In this document: one piece after another, positions 8,608 to 17,265 of the stretch | Position numbering within the stretch: the first letter of the stretch is position 1 | How the letters are laid out: every line of letters begins with the position of its first letter | Assembly: GCA_030448105.1 (NCBI GenBank) | Contig: JAUJNP010000005.1 | Coordinates: 93,321 to 157,320, forward strand | Origin: Acidimicrobiales bacterium | Lineage (GTDB): Bacteria > Actinomycetota > Acidimicrobiia > Acidimicrobiales > Iamiaceae | Direction: 5' to 3' | Length of the DNA stretch: 64,000 bases | Notes under the pieces: generated by a model | What the model was told of the DNA's origin: nothing | What the model saw: the letters and a program-made list of their open reading frames with translations, nothing else | The model's database searches: none | Position numbers and translations under genes: made by a program

Positions 8608-9470
8608 CGGCGGCCGTGGGTGCCCGCAGACGCGTCTGGAAGGCCACCCTGGTGAGCGTCCGGCGAGCCGCTCAGCTCACCGCCGTCATCCGGCCCCTCC
8701 CGGAGTTCTTGATCGTCGGCACCCAGCGCGGCGGCACGACGTCGCTGCACCGTTACCTCAGCCAGCACCCTGGTGTCCTCCCGGCCCGCCTCACCAAGGG
8801 AGTGCACTGGTTCGACGCCGCGTTCGACAAGCCGGAGTCGTGGTACCGGGCCAACTTCCCCACCGAGGTCGCTCGCCGGCGGGCCCGCCGACGGCTCGGG
8901 TATCCGCCGGTGGCGGGCGAGTCCAGCCCGTACTACCTGTTCCACCCTCACGTCCCGGCCCGCATCGCCTCGGTGATGCCCGACGTCCGCCTCATCGCCG
9001 TCCTCCGCGACCCGGTGGCCCGCGCCTGGTCGCACTACCAGCACAACGTGGCCCGGGGCATGGAGGCCCTGTCCTTCGCCGCCGCCCTCGACGCCGAGCC
9101 CGAGCGCCTGGCCGGCGCCGAGCAGCGCCTGGCCGACCCCTCCCACATCGACCTCGGCCACCGGCACGGCTCCTACGTGGCCCGCGGCCGCTACGTCGAG
9201 CAGCTCGCGCGCTACTCGTCCCACTTCGACGACGACCAGATGCTGGTGTTGTTCACCGAGGACCTCGACCGCGACCCGGGCACCGCCCTGGCGCGGGTGC
9301 ACGCCTTTCTCGGCCTGCCCCCCGCTCCCGCACCCACGGCCCGACGGTGGAACCAGCAGCCGCCGGCCGAGCTACCCGACGGCACCCGCCAACGGCTGGA
9401 GGAAGCCTTCGCCGGACCCGACCGGCTCCTCGCGCAGCGCCTGGGGGTGGAGCCGCCGTGGCGACGGTGA
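8604..9470 (+). CDS. Sulfotransferase (heparan-sulfate-type, second of three)
   Basis: This 288-aa protein contains EFLIVGTQRGGTTSLHRYL at about residues 34-52 (the PAPS 5' loop with R-G-G-T-T-S), then HWFDAAFDK. The 3'-phosphate motif VRLIAVLRDPVARAWSHY is at about 129-146, and a Tyr/His-rich GHRHGSYVARGRYVEQL stretch follows. This matches carbohydrate sulfotransferases that modify polysaccharides. Four-base overlap with the kinase-fold gene and overlap with the flippase gene show co-expression. It differs in subfamily from the sulfotransferase at 4171. Confidence 0.9.
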   Translation: MTAAVGARRRVWKATLVSVRRAAQLTAVIRPLPEFLIVGTQRGGTTSLHRYLSQHPGVLPARLTKGVHWFDAAFDKPESWYRANFPTEVARRRARRRLGYPPVAGESSPYYLFHPHVPARIASVMPDVRLIAVLRDPVARAWSHYQHNVARGMEALSFAAALDAEPERLAGAEQRLADPSHIDLGHRHGSYVARGRYVEQLARYSSHFDDDQMLVLFTEDLDRDPGTALARVHAFLGLPPAPAPTARRWNQQPPAELPDGTRQRLEEAFAGPDRLLAQRLGVEPPWRR

Positions 9471-11098
9471 CCAGCGTGGCCCCCGATGCCACCGCGGGCG
9501 ACCTCCCCCATCTGGCTCGGCGGGGAGGCCTCAACCTGGCTGGATCGGTGGTCAACGCCGCCGCCAGCTTCGCCGTCATCGTGGTGATCACCCGCGGCCT
9601 GGGCCGGGGACGGGCCGGTGCCTTCCTGGAGGCGGCGGCCATGTTCCAGATCCTGGCCACCGCCGGTCAGCTCGGGGCCGACACCGGCCTGGCCCGCTTC
9701 GTACCCGGCGCCCTCGCCCTCGGGCGGGGCCACGAGATCCGCCACTGGACGCGAGCCGCCTTCGGCCCCGTGCTGTGCGTCGGCGCGGCCACCGCCATGG
9801 TGGCGTGGGCCTGTGCCGGACCGCTCGGACGGCTCGTGGCCGAGGGTCGCCACGAGGCCGACTTCGTCGACGCCTTCCAGGTCATGGCCCTCTTCGTGCC
9901 CGTCGGGGCGGCCTACTTCGTGCTCCAGGCCGGCACCCGGGCGTTCGGCACCATGGTCCCGTCGGTGGCGGTGGAGCGCATCGGCCGGGCCGTGTCGCAA
10001 CCATTGGTGGTGCTGGCCACCATCACCGCCGGCCTCGGCCCCGCCGCGGTGGCCTGGGCTTGGATCGGCCCCTACGCGGCCGCAGTGGTGCCCCTCGCCG
10101 TGTGGTATCTCGTCCTCCAGCGCCGGGCCGAGGGCCGCACCACCCGACAGGGTCCGTCCAACGCCTCGGGCTACGGCCGCCGCTTCTGGGCCTTCGCCAC
10201 GCCGCGGGCGATGGCCGGGGTGTTCCAGGTGGCGGTGCTGTGGCTCGACGTGCTGCTGGTGGGCGCCCTGGCCGGCCCCGCCGACGCCGCCGTCTACGCC
10301 GCCAGCAGCCGCTGGCTGGTAGCTGGCCTGTTCGTGAGCTTGGCCGTGAACCAGGCGTTCCAGCCTCAGATCAGCGGCCTGCTCGCCGCCGGTGCCATCG
10401 ACCGGGCCCGGTCCCTCTACCAGGCGTCCACCGCGTGGGTGGTGGCGTTGGTGTGGCCGATCTACCTGACCATTGCCATCTTCGGCGGGGTGCTGATGCG
10501 CGTGTTCGGGCGAGGGTACGCCGAGGGGGCGGCGGTGGTGGCCATCCTCGCCCTCGCCGGCCTCATCGGCAGCGCGAGCGGCCCGGTCGACATGGTGTTG
10601 TTGATGGGCGGGCGCAGCCGGTCCAACCTGGCCAACACCGCCGCCGCGCTGGCCGTCAACGTGGCCGCCAATGTGGTGCTGGTGCCCCGCATGGGCGTGC
10701 GCGGCGCGGCCGTCGCCTGGGCCCTCAGCATCGCCGTAGCCAACGGGCTCGCCCTCGTGCAGGTCCGGCGGTCGGTCGGCATCCACCCCTTCGGGCCGGG
10801 GCTGCTGCGAGTGGCGCCCGGCGAGCTCGTCGCCGTCGGTGGCGCCCTGCTGGCGGCCCGGCTGCTGCTCGGAGCCACCGTTCCGGGCCTGGTGGCGGGG
10901 GTGGCGGCGGCGGGCGCCCTCCACCTGCTGCTCCTGTGGCGGCTCTCGTCGGCGCTCGACGCCCGCGCCCTGCGCACCGCGCTGCGGGGCCGCCGGGAGG
11001 GTCCCGGGAAGGCAGAAGGGCCCGTGGTACCGTCGCCCATCCTGGCCAACGGAGAGCATGTGGCTCCTGAGCACGAGGCGGTGCCCCGTGACCGATGA
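9458..11098 (+). CDS. Wzx/MATE-type polysaccharide flippase
   Basis: This 546-aa membrane protein has about fourteen hydrophobic segments and belongs to the MurJ/Wzx (MOP) superfamily. The N-terminus (GGLNLAGSVVNAAASFAVIV) and the repeated helix-loop pattern ending at about residue 500 fit a lipid-linked oligosaccharide flippase. It would move the sulfated repeat unit across the membrane for polymerisation. The GTG start at 9458 was chosen because it removes a long low-quality N-terminal extension; it overlaps the sulfotransferase by 13 bases. The polar C-terminal tail overlaps the next gene. Confidence 0.9.
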   Translation: MATVTSVAPDATAGDLPHLARRGGLNLAGSVVNAAASFAVIVVITRGLGRGRAGAFLEAAAMFQILATAGQLGADTGLARFVPGALALGRGHEIRHWTRAAFGPVLCVGAATAMVAWACAGPLGRLVAEGRHEADFVDAFQVMALFVPVGAAYFVLQAGTRAFGTMVPSVAVERIGRAVSQPLVVLATITAGLGPAAVAWAWIGPYAAAVVPLAVWYLVLQRRAEGRTTRQGPSNASGYGRRFWAFATPRAMAGVFQVAVLWLDVLLVGALAGPADAAVYAASSRWLVAGLFVSLAVNQAFQPQISGLLAAGAIDRARSLYQASTAWVVALVWPIYLTIAIFGGVLMRVFGRGYAEGAAVVAILALAGLIGSASGPVDMVLLMGGRSRSNLANTAAALAVNVAANVVLVPRMGVRGAAVAWALSIAVANGLALVQVRRSVGIHPFGPGLLRVAPGELVAVGGALLAARLLLGATVPGLVAGVAAAGALHLLLLWRLSSALDARALRTALRGRREGPGKAEGPVVPSPILANGEHVAPEHEAVPRDR

Positions 11099-12641
11099 GG
11101 CCAACTACGCAAGCGTCGACCTGGCCGACTACATCCGGATCGTGGCCCGCCGGAAGTGGCTAATCCTGGCCGTGGTCGCACTGGCCTGCGCCGCCGCCTT
11201 CGCCTATGCCCGCAGCCAGCCCACCAAGTACACCGCCAGCGCCCAGCTCGAGTTCCCCGAGCCCGCCCAGCCGGTCGCCAGCCCCAACCCCAAGGTGATC
11301 CAGGGCTACGTCCAGGATCAGGCCAGCTTCGTCAAGTCCCAGACGGTGGCGGCCCGGGCCGCCGACATCCTCGACACCGCCACCGAGCCACGCTCGCTGC
11401 TCGCGGACATCGAGGTGGTCACCAACGAGGAATCCCGGGTGGTCACCGTGCGGGCCACGGCCGAGACGGCCGCCGCCGCCCAACGGCAGGCCCAGGCCTT
11501 CGCTCAGGCCTACGTGCAGCTGCGCACCGAGGAGGGCAAGGCCGACCTCGACCGCGTGCTCGCGACCAAGGACGCCACCGTGGCGGCGGCTGACGACGCC
11601 CTGGCCGTCGCCAGCCGGCAGTACGACGCCGCCTGCCGCGACGCCACCGAGGCCCGCTGCGCCATCGCCCTGCGCTCCCTCGACGACGCCACCCAGGCCC
11701 TCAGTGAAGCGAAGGTGGATCGGGCCAACGCCGCCTCCACCCCCATCGACGCCGGACGGATCCTGTCGCCCGCCGTGCGTCCCACCAAGCCGTCGACCCC
11801 AGGCCCGGTGCGTACGGTGGCCCTGGGGGGCCTGGCTGGGCTGATCCTAGGCATCTGCCTGGCCTTCGTGCGCGACCGGCTCGACTCGCGGGTGCGCGAC
11901 AAGGCCGAGATCCAGTCGACCATCGGCCTGGCCCCGTTGGCCAGCATCCCCTTGTTCCCGGAGCGGTACCGCAAGCGCTCCACCGCGCTGATCACCGTGC
12001 ACGCACCTGACAGCCCCGAGGCCGACGCCTTCCGCCGCCTGCGGGCCTCGGTGCTCATCGCCGCCCGCGAGGTCGGGGCCCGGGTGCTCGGCGTCACCAG
12101 CGCCAACGCCTCGGAGGGGAAGTCCACCGTCTCGGCCAACCTGGCGGTCACCCTGTCCCAGGCCGGCCACACCGTGGCCCTGGTGTCGGCCGACATCCGC
12201 CGGCCCAGCCTGGAGGATCTCTTCGACCGCCCCCTGGGTCCCGGGCTCGGTGAGGTGCTGGAGGGGTCGGCCACCCTCGACGCCGTGCTGCACATGGTCA
12301 GCAGCTCGCTGGCCATTCTCCCCAGCGGCAACGCCGCCGCCAACCCCAGCGACCTGCTGCTCACACCCCGCATGCACCGCGTGGTGGCCAACCTCCGCGA
12401 CCAGTACGACTACGTCATCATTGACACCCCGCCCGTGCTGGCGGTGGCCGACACCCTCGGCATGGTTCCCATCATCGGCGCCATGATGCTGGTGGTGGCC
12501 CTCGACTCAACTACCGCGGCCGAGGTCACCGAAGCCGAGGAGCAGCTCGCCCGGGTGGGCGCCAAGCTCATCGGGGCCGTGATCAACCGGTCGGCGCCTG
12601 ATTCCCAGCGGTACTACGGCTACCACCGCAAGGACCAGTAG
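11088..12641 (+). CDS. Wzz-type chain-length regulator fused to a BY-kinase-like ATPase
   Basis: This 517-aa protein has a GTG start 11 bases inside the flippase gene. The N-terminal Wzz domain has a membrane segment at about 28-45 (KWLILAVVALACAAAFAYA), a coiled-coil extracellular part and a second membrane segment at about 245-263. The cytoplasmic ATPase has a Walker A (SANASEGKSTVSANLA, about 342-357), a Walker A' VALVSADIRRP and a Walker B YVIIDTPP. The first Asp of the usual A' motif (DxDxR) is Ser here. The Tyr-containing C-terminus (QRYYGYHRKDQ) offers few autophosphorylation sites. Such proteins control exopolysaccharide chain length. Confidence 0.92.
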   Translation: MTDEANYASVDLADYIRIVARRKWLILAVVALACAAAFAYARSQPTKYTASAQLEFPEPAQPVASPNPKVIQGYVQDQASFVKSQTVAARAADILDTATEPRSLLADIEVVTNEESRVVTVRATAETAAAAQRQAQAFAQAYVQLRTEEGKADLDRVLATKDATVAAADDALAVASRQYDAACRDATEARCAIALRSLDDATQALSEAKVDRANAASTPIDAGRILSPAVRPTKPSTPGPVRTVALGGLAGLILGICLAFVRDRLDSRVRDKAEIQSTIGLAPLASIPLFPERYRKRSTALITVHAPDSPEADAFRRLRASVLIAAREVGARVLGVTSANASEGKSTVSANLAVTLSQAGHTVALVSADIRRPSLEDLFDRPLGPGLGEVLEGSATLDAVLHMVSSSLAILPSGNAAANPSDLLLTPRMHRVVANLRDQYDYVIIDTPPVLAVADTLGMVPIIGAMMLVVALDSTTAAEVTEAEEQLARVGAKLIGAVINRSAPDSQRYYGYHRKDQ

Positions 12642-12683
12642 GTCACCGTCGCCAACCGGACCCGGATCCTCGCCGCCCTGGCG

Positions 12684-13685
12684 GTGACTGCCCTGGTGGT
12701 GGTGGCCGTGGTCGCGGTCGACGCCATCCCCGAGGAGTCCGAACCGGCCGGGCACCCGCCCGGCCGGTCGCTGGGGCGAGCCGCCGCCGGCGCCGCCACC
12801 CGAGCATCGCTGGTGCCCGTCGAGGGCACCCGCCTAGGGGCGTGGGTGGCCGTCGGGCCCTCCTACGACGACCTCACCCGAGCCCGTCTCGTCACCGAAC
12901 GCGAACGGCGCCTCGGTCGCCGTTACGAGATAGTCCACAACTTCCACCCCTTCACTGACCCGTTCCCTTCCGCCTTCGACCGCTTCGTCGTGGCCGGTGA
13001 CCGCACCCTTCTCCTCTCGTGGAACGGCACCACCGCCGCCAGGATCCTCGGAGGCGGGGCCGACGCCATGATCAGGGCCAGGGCCCGCGCCCTCCGCCGG
13101 CTGCGGCAACCGGTGCTGCTGCGGTTCTGGTGGGAGATGAACACCCGCGTCAAGGCGGCGTGGGCGGAACCCGACGAGTTCGTCGAGGTGTGGCGCTACG
13201 TCCACCGGATCTTCGACGAAGAGGGGGCGACCAACGTGGCGTGGGTGTGGTGCCCCACCACCGAGGCGTTCGCCGCCAACGCGGAGGTGGCCGAGCGCTA
13301 CTGGCCGGGCGCCGACTGGGTGGACTGGGTGGCGGCCGACGGATACAACTTCGCCCCCGCCAAGCCCGGTGCGGCCTACCGCTCCTTCGCCACCACCTTC
13401 GCCGACTTCTACCGGTGGGCCGCCCGTACCGGCAAGCCCACCATGATCGCCGAGGTGGGCGTGCTCGAGCGCCGTCCCGGGGAGAAGGCGGCCTGGCTCG
13501 ACGAGCTGGCCCCCGTTCTCCGCACCCGGTTTCCTCGGGTCGGGGCACTCGTGTACTTCGACACCCGCCGCATCGTCGACGGGGGCGTCCGCGACTGGCG
13601 CATCGACACCTCGGCGTCGAGCTTGGCCGCCTTCGACCGGTTGGCCGGTGATCTCGACGCCGGGCTCCGCATGCCGGGCCAGTGA
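12684..13685 (+). CDS. GH26-like glycoside hydrolase, membrane-anchored or exported
   Basis: This 333-aa protein belongs to the clan GH-A/GH26 type. It has FHPF, LLSWNG, a probable acid/base Glu151 in LLRFWWEMNTR, AADGYNF, and a probable nucleophile Glu257 in TMIAEVG. It starts with a hydrophobic stretch (VVVAVVAV). In-frame codons upstream of the GTG encode NRTRILAALA, which would complete a normal signal anchor. No ATG, GTG or TTG exists between the previous TAG (12639-12641) and 12684, so the start is uncertain. The enzyme probably trims or releases the exopolysaccharide. A homologue lies convergently next door. Confidence 0.82.
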   Translation: MTALVVVAVVAVDAIPEESEPAGHPPGRSLGRAAAGAATRASLVPVEGTRLGAWVAVGPSYDDLTRARLVTERERRLGRRYEIVHNFHPFTDPFPSAFDRFVVAGDRTLLLSWNGTTAARILGGGADAMIRARARALRRLRQPVLLRFWWEMNTRVKAAWAEPDEFVEVWRYVHRIFDEEGATNVAWVWCPTTEAFAANAEVAERYWPGADWVDWVAADGYNFAPAKPGAAYRSFATTFADFYRWAARTGKPTMIAEVGVLERRPGEKAAWLDELAPVLRTRFPRVGALVYFDTRRIVDGGVRDWRIDTSASSLAAFDRLAGDLDAGLRMPGQ

Positions 13686-13712
13686 CCCGCCCGACCTGGC
13701 GCCGGGGACCGC

Positions 13713-14738
13713 CTACGGGTTGAAGTAGGGATCCTGGGCCAGCTCGGTGAAGGCGGTCCAGGAGTCCGGGGAGGTGTCGGGCCGCCAGTCGTGCCAGACC
13801 GAGTCCTCGTAGCGCAGGCAGTCGAAGTAGACCACGGCCTTGATTCCGGGCATGGCCTTGATCTGGTTCCGGGCCGAGCGGAACCACGCCGCCTTCTCGC
13901 CCGGGTAGCGCTCCACCGAGCCGTACTCCCCGGCCATCAGCGGCTTGCCGTGGGCCTGGCCGAAGGCGTAGAAGGCGTCGTAGATCGTCGTCCACTCGCT
14001 CCAGGTGTTGGACGGCTTGGTGGGGCCGAAGTTGTACCCGTCGGCGCAGATCCAGTCGACCACGTCGTCGCCGGGATAGTAGGGCTGAGCCGTGCCGGCC
14101 TTGAAGCCCCAGGAGGTGGGGCACCAGACCCATGCGGCGTTGGTGACGCCCTCTTGGGCGAAGATGCGGTGGACCCGGCGGAACTGTTCGATGTAGGCGG
14201 CGGGCGACTCGGCCATGGCCACCTTCTTGGAACCCTCGGGTTCCCAGAAGTAGCGGAGGAACACCGGGGCGCCAAGGGCCTTGACGCCCTGCGCCCGGGT
14301 GCGGATGAGATCGTCGTGGTCACCCCGGTTCACATCGGAGGAGTAGGTGCCGTTCCAGGAGATCATCGGGGTGCGACCGTGTTGGAGGTGCCAGGTCTCC
14401 CGCCAGCTCGGGAACGACGTGGAGAACGGGTAGAAGCTGTGGGCGATGTCGGCGGTGCGCCCCATGGCCGCCTCCCGCTCGGCCCACTTGGCTTGGACGG
14501 CCGCTTTCGTCTGGTCCCCGACCGGATTGATCCACATCCCGAAGTAGCTGCCGGTGGCGGGCACGGCGGGCTTGTCGCTGGCGGTGCCCGGATCAGGCTC
14601 CGTCCCCGGTAGGGCCGTGGTCACCTCGCCGCCGCCGTCGGGCCGCGGGGTCAGCGCGTCGGTAGCCAGGCAGCCTGTGGTGGCCAGGAGCCCGACAACG
14701 CTGAGGAGGACGGTGGTGATGCGACGCAGTCCCGGCAT
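13713..14738 (-). CDS. GH26-like lipoprotein glycoside hydrolase
   Basis: From the ATG at 14738 (MPGLRRITTV) the protein is 341 aa; an in-frame ATG at 14756 is possible. A lipobox, LLATTGC, is at about residues 14-20, followed by an acidic Pro/Gly linker. The catalytic domain shares FYPF, MISWNGTY, FLRYFWEPEG (probable acid/base Glu), ICADGYNF and LMAGEYG (probable nucleophile Glu) with the neighbouring gene, so the two are distant paralogues. It lies convergent to it with a 27-bp gap. It is a surface lipoprotein likely acting on the same polysaccharide. Confidence 0.88.
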   Translation of the reverse strand: MPGLRRITTVLLSVVGLLATTGCLATDALTPRPDGGGEVTTALPGTEPDPGTASDKPAVPATGSYFGMWINPVGDQTKAAVQAKWAEREAAMGRTADIAHSFYPFSTSFPSWRETWHLQHGRTPMISWNGTYSSDVNRGDHDDLIRTRAQGVKALGAPVFLRYFWEPEGSKKVAMAESPAAYIEQFRRVHRIFAQEGVTNAAWVWCPTSWGFKAGTAQPYYPGDDVVDWICADGYNFGPTKPSNTWSEWTTIYDAFYAFGQAHGKPLMAGEYGSVERYPGEKAAWFRSARNQIKAMPGIKAVVYFDCLRYEDSVWHDWRPDTSPDSWTAFTELAQDPYFNP

Positions 14739-14822
14739 GGCCTCCCCATCGGCCACGTCGGGTGAGAAGTTGAGCGCACAGAGTCACAGGACCGCGTCAG
14801 GGGGGGTGCCCCGTGAGGTGGC

Positions 14823-15368
14823 TCAGCCGGCGCTGCTGCGCCGGCGGGCGCCGACGGCCACGCCGCCGACCAGCACCAGGCCCACGCCGATGAGGGCGAG
14901 GGTCATCACGTCGGAGCCGGTGACGGGCATGGAGCCATCGTCACGTCCGGCCCCGCTCGACTCGACCGCGCCATCGTCCGAGCCGCCGCCCGAGGCTGAG
15001 CCGGCCGAGGCATCGGCCCCAGCCCCACCGCCGGACGCCGCGCCACCCGACTCAGCACCGCCGCCGGACACCGCGCCACCCGACTCAGCCCCTCCGCCGG
15101 ACGCCGCGCCACCCGACTCAGCCCCGCCGCCGGACACCGCGCGACCCGACTCAGCCCCGCCGCCGGACGAAGCGCCGCTGCCGGACGCCGGGGCGGTGGT
15201 GGCCCCGGGCCGGGTGGTGGCGCCACCCTGCACCGAGCTGGTGGGCTGTTCGTTGTAGTCGTCGGACTGGGCGCCGGCGGGACCGGCGAACACCATCATC
15301 GCCAGCGCCACGAGGGTGGCGCCGAGCAGGGAACGGAGGGCGGGGTTACGTTGCACGGCTGTCACCAT
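14823..15368 (-). CDS. Gly/Ser/Ala-rich wall protein with a sortase-type C-terminus
   Basis: This 181-aa protein has a signal peptide (RSLLGATLVALAMMVFAGPAGAQ). A low-complexity middle contains five to six 11-residue repeats of the form GGGAESGG-A-A/V-S. The C-terminus is MPVTGSDVMTLALIGVGLVL followed by a basic tail (GARRRSSAG). MPVTG fills the position of the LPxTG sorting motif. The ATG at 15368 overlaps a good -10 box, so translation may instead begin at the leaderless GTG at 15356. No sortase gene lies in the window. The role is probably structural. Confidence 0.75.
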   Translation of the reverse strand: MVTAVQRNPALRSLLGATLVALAMMVFAGPAGAQSDDYNEQPTSSVQGGATTRPGATTAPASGSGASSGGGAESGRAVSGGGAESGGAASGGGAESGGAVSGGGAESGGAASGGGAGADASAGSASGGGSDDGAVESSGAGRDDGSMPVTGSDVMTLALIGVGLVLVGGVAVGARRRSSAG

Positions 15369-15393
15369 AGTGGCCGCCTTCCCGCCCTGTCAA
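15364..15393 (-). promoter_or_regulatory. Putative sigma70-type promoter, leaderless start
   Basis: On the minus strand, TTGACA (15393-15388) is followed after 18 bp by TATGGT (15369-15364). Seven bases further is GTG at 15356-15354, in frame with the wall protein. Transcription would begin at or next to that GTG, giving a leaderless mRNA, which is common in actinobacteria. Confidence 0.5.
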
Positions 15394-15439
15394 CGCCCTC
15401 CGTGGTCAACCTGTTGGATTCGCTACGTACAGTCACTAC

Positions 15440-17200
15440 TCACCAGTTGACGGTGCGGCGCTTCTCCAGGGCCCACGTCTTCTCGCCGAACCGCCACTCG
15501 GTGGGCTTGACCCGGGCGGTCGGCTCCAGCACGAGCGATCGCACTCCCGCCGGCAACCGGAAGGTGAGCTCCAGCACGGCCCGGGCCCCCCGGGCCACCC
15601 GAACGTAGCGGCCGACGACCTGGGTGGGACCGTCGGTACCGGCGAGGGTCTCGAACTGCCCGCCGGTGAGGTTGACCGCGGTGGCCGCCCCTGGCGCGTT
15701 GACCACCACGATGCCGGCGTACTCGCCTTCGGCCAGGCCCTCGGCGTTGGGTCCGGCCACGTACCGCGGCTCGCCGGGCGGCGTGCGGTTGTCCAGGGTG
15801 ATGCGGGCCCGCACCGTGGTGGCGCCGCCGGGTGCGGTCCGGGCCTCGACCGTGACCGATGCGCCGACGAACCAGTCGAGCTTGTTGGCGCTCCTGCTCA
15901 CCACCGAGACGGCCAGCGAGCGGTCCTGGAGACGCCCGTCGACCGACGCGTGCTCCCAGGCGGCCTGCTCGGTGCGGTCCGAGGACCACAGGAGCAGATG
16001 TCGGCCGACGGCGGCGTCGACCAACGCCGTGGCCATGTCCTCGACCTCCCACCGGCTCTGCTGGATGCGGTCGAACACGGCCCGGGCCACCTGGCCGACC
16101 TGGTCGGTTCGGGCGGCCTGGTCCCTGCCGAAGCGCAGGTACTGGGCGTGCAGCAGTTGCTGGCGCACCGACTGCGCCGTATAGCGCACTCCGCCCACCT
16201 CCACCGGCCCGACCACGGCGAGGAGCCCGCGGAGGGCGTCGACGTCGAGGGCCACGACGCCGTCGACGGGCCCGCCGCCGGGCACGTCCTGCCACATCCG
16301 GGCGGCGATGGCGGCCGAGGCCGGGAAGCGGGGCGTGAGCCCCAGGTTGCGGAAGTCGCGGCCGGTGTCGAGCCACGGCCAGTTGCGGGCCACCTCGTCG
16401 TCCACGGGCACCCCGGCGGGCAGCACCAGGTCCTGGGTGGGGCGCACGTCGCCCAGGGTCATGTCGCCGTCGGTGGTGGTGAGGGTGCTGGCGGAGAGGA
16501 ACATGCCCGATCCGGCCCGCATCTCGGCGTTGTTGGCCCCCAGCAGCAGGTAGGTGCGCCCGTCGAGGAAGCGGGCGGCGCCGTCGACGACCGCGCCGGC
16601 GCGCTCGAGGCCTTCCAGCGCGTCGTCCCGGGCATCGCCATAGCGGCGCCGGCCGTCCTCGAGCGGTCCGATCAACGCCACCTCGCCGCCGAGGTCGACC
16701 CGGGCCAGCCGGGCCCGGGAGCGGCGGATCGTGTCGCCCATCCGGTGCAGGAGGTCGATGCGGGCCTGGCCCCGGGGCGTGGGCCCGGCGGTGGCGCGCC
16801 GAAGCTCGCCGGTGGCGTCCTCGGCTATGCCGGCCGCATCGGCGGCGGCGGCGGCGAGGTCATCGGCCGCCCGGACCTGGCGGCCCACGACCGGCAGCAG
16901 CCGAACCGGCGCCAGCAGCGGGTTCGCCAGCAGCTCGTGGGCCCGGCCGAACTGGTCGGCGGCCCGGCCCAGCCGGTCGCCGGTGGCTGGATCGGCCAAG
17001 TTGGCGAAGGTGCGCCGCCGCTGGGCGGCGTCGAGCTCGTCGAACCCGGCGGCGGTGGCCGAGCCGGCCAGGAGGAGCACCACCGCCACCGCCGCCAACC
17101 ACCCCAACAACAGCACCACCACGGCCGCCCCCAACCGTCGTCGGGTGCGCGGTGCCATGGCCATGACGGCCCATCGTAGGGCGAGGCCCTCGACGGTCAT
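15440..17200 (-). CDS. DUF4012 domain protein
   Basis: This 586-aa protein has one N-terminal membrane segment (residues about 22-48, RRLGAAVVVLLLGW onwards) and a large extracytoplasmic region. It has the DUF4012 features: a helical part, then YLLLGANNAEMRAGSGMFLS (about 216-235), a region ending in VVALDVDALRGLLAVVGPV, and a C-terminal beta domain. These proteins occur in actinobacterial and Gram-positive exopolysaccharide loci; their biochemical role is not established, though a resemblance to LytR-CpsA-Psr-type surface proteins has been noted. An internal ATG at about residue 13-15 is an alternative start. It lies divergent to the initiating transferase gene. Confidence 0.87.
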   Translation of the reverse strand: MTVEGLALRWAVMAMAPRTRRRLGAAVVVLLLGWLAAVAVVLLLAGSATAAGFDELDAAQRRRTFANLADPATGDRLGRAADQFGRAHELLANPLLAPVRLLPVVGRQVRAADDLAAAAADAAGIAEDATGELRRATAGPTPRGQARIDLLHRMGDTIRRSRARLARVDLGGEVALIGPLEDGRRRYGDARDDALEGLERAGAVVDGAARFLDGRTYLLLGANNAEMRAGSGMFLSASTLTTTDGDMTLGDVRPTQDLVLPAGVPVDDEVARNWPWLDTGRDFRNLGLTPRFPASAAIAARMWQDVPGGGPVDGVVALDVDALRGLLAVVGPVEVGGVRYTAQSVRQQLLHAQYLRFGRDQAARTDQVGQVARAVFDRIQQSRWEVEDMATALVDAAVGRHLLLWSSDRTEQAAWEHASVDGRLQDRSLAVSVVSRSANKLDWFVGASVTVEARTAPGGATTVRARITLDNRTPPGEPRYVAGPNAEGLAEGEYAGIVVVNAPGAATAVNLTGGQFETLAGTDGPTQVVGRYVRVARGARAVLELTFRLPAGVRSLVLEPTARVKPTEWRFGEKTWALEKRRTVNW

Positions 17201-17265
17201 CCCGCTTACGGGTACGCTCCGTAGTCACGGTGCGCGCGTGGAAAGACGCAGGGTGAGGTAAACGG

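Noticed and set aside
11088..13685. Kinase-hydrolase fusion by readthrough of TAG 12639-12641
   Set aside because: The frames are the same, but nothing around the stop suggests readthrough; a start problem or sequence error is simpler. Kept only as a question.
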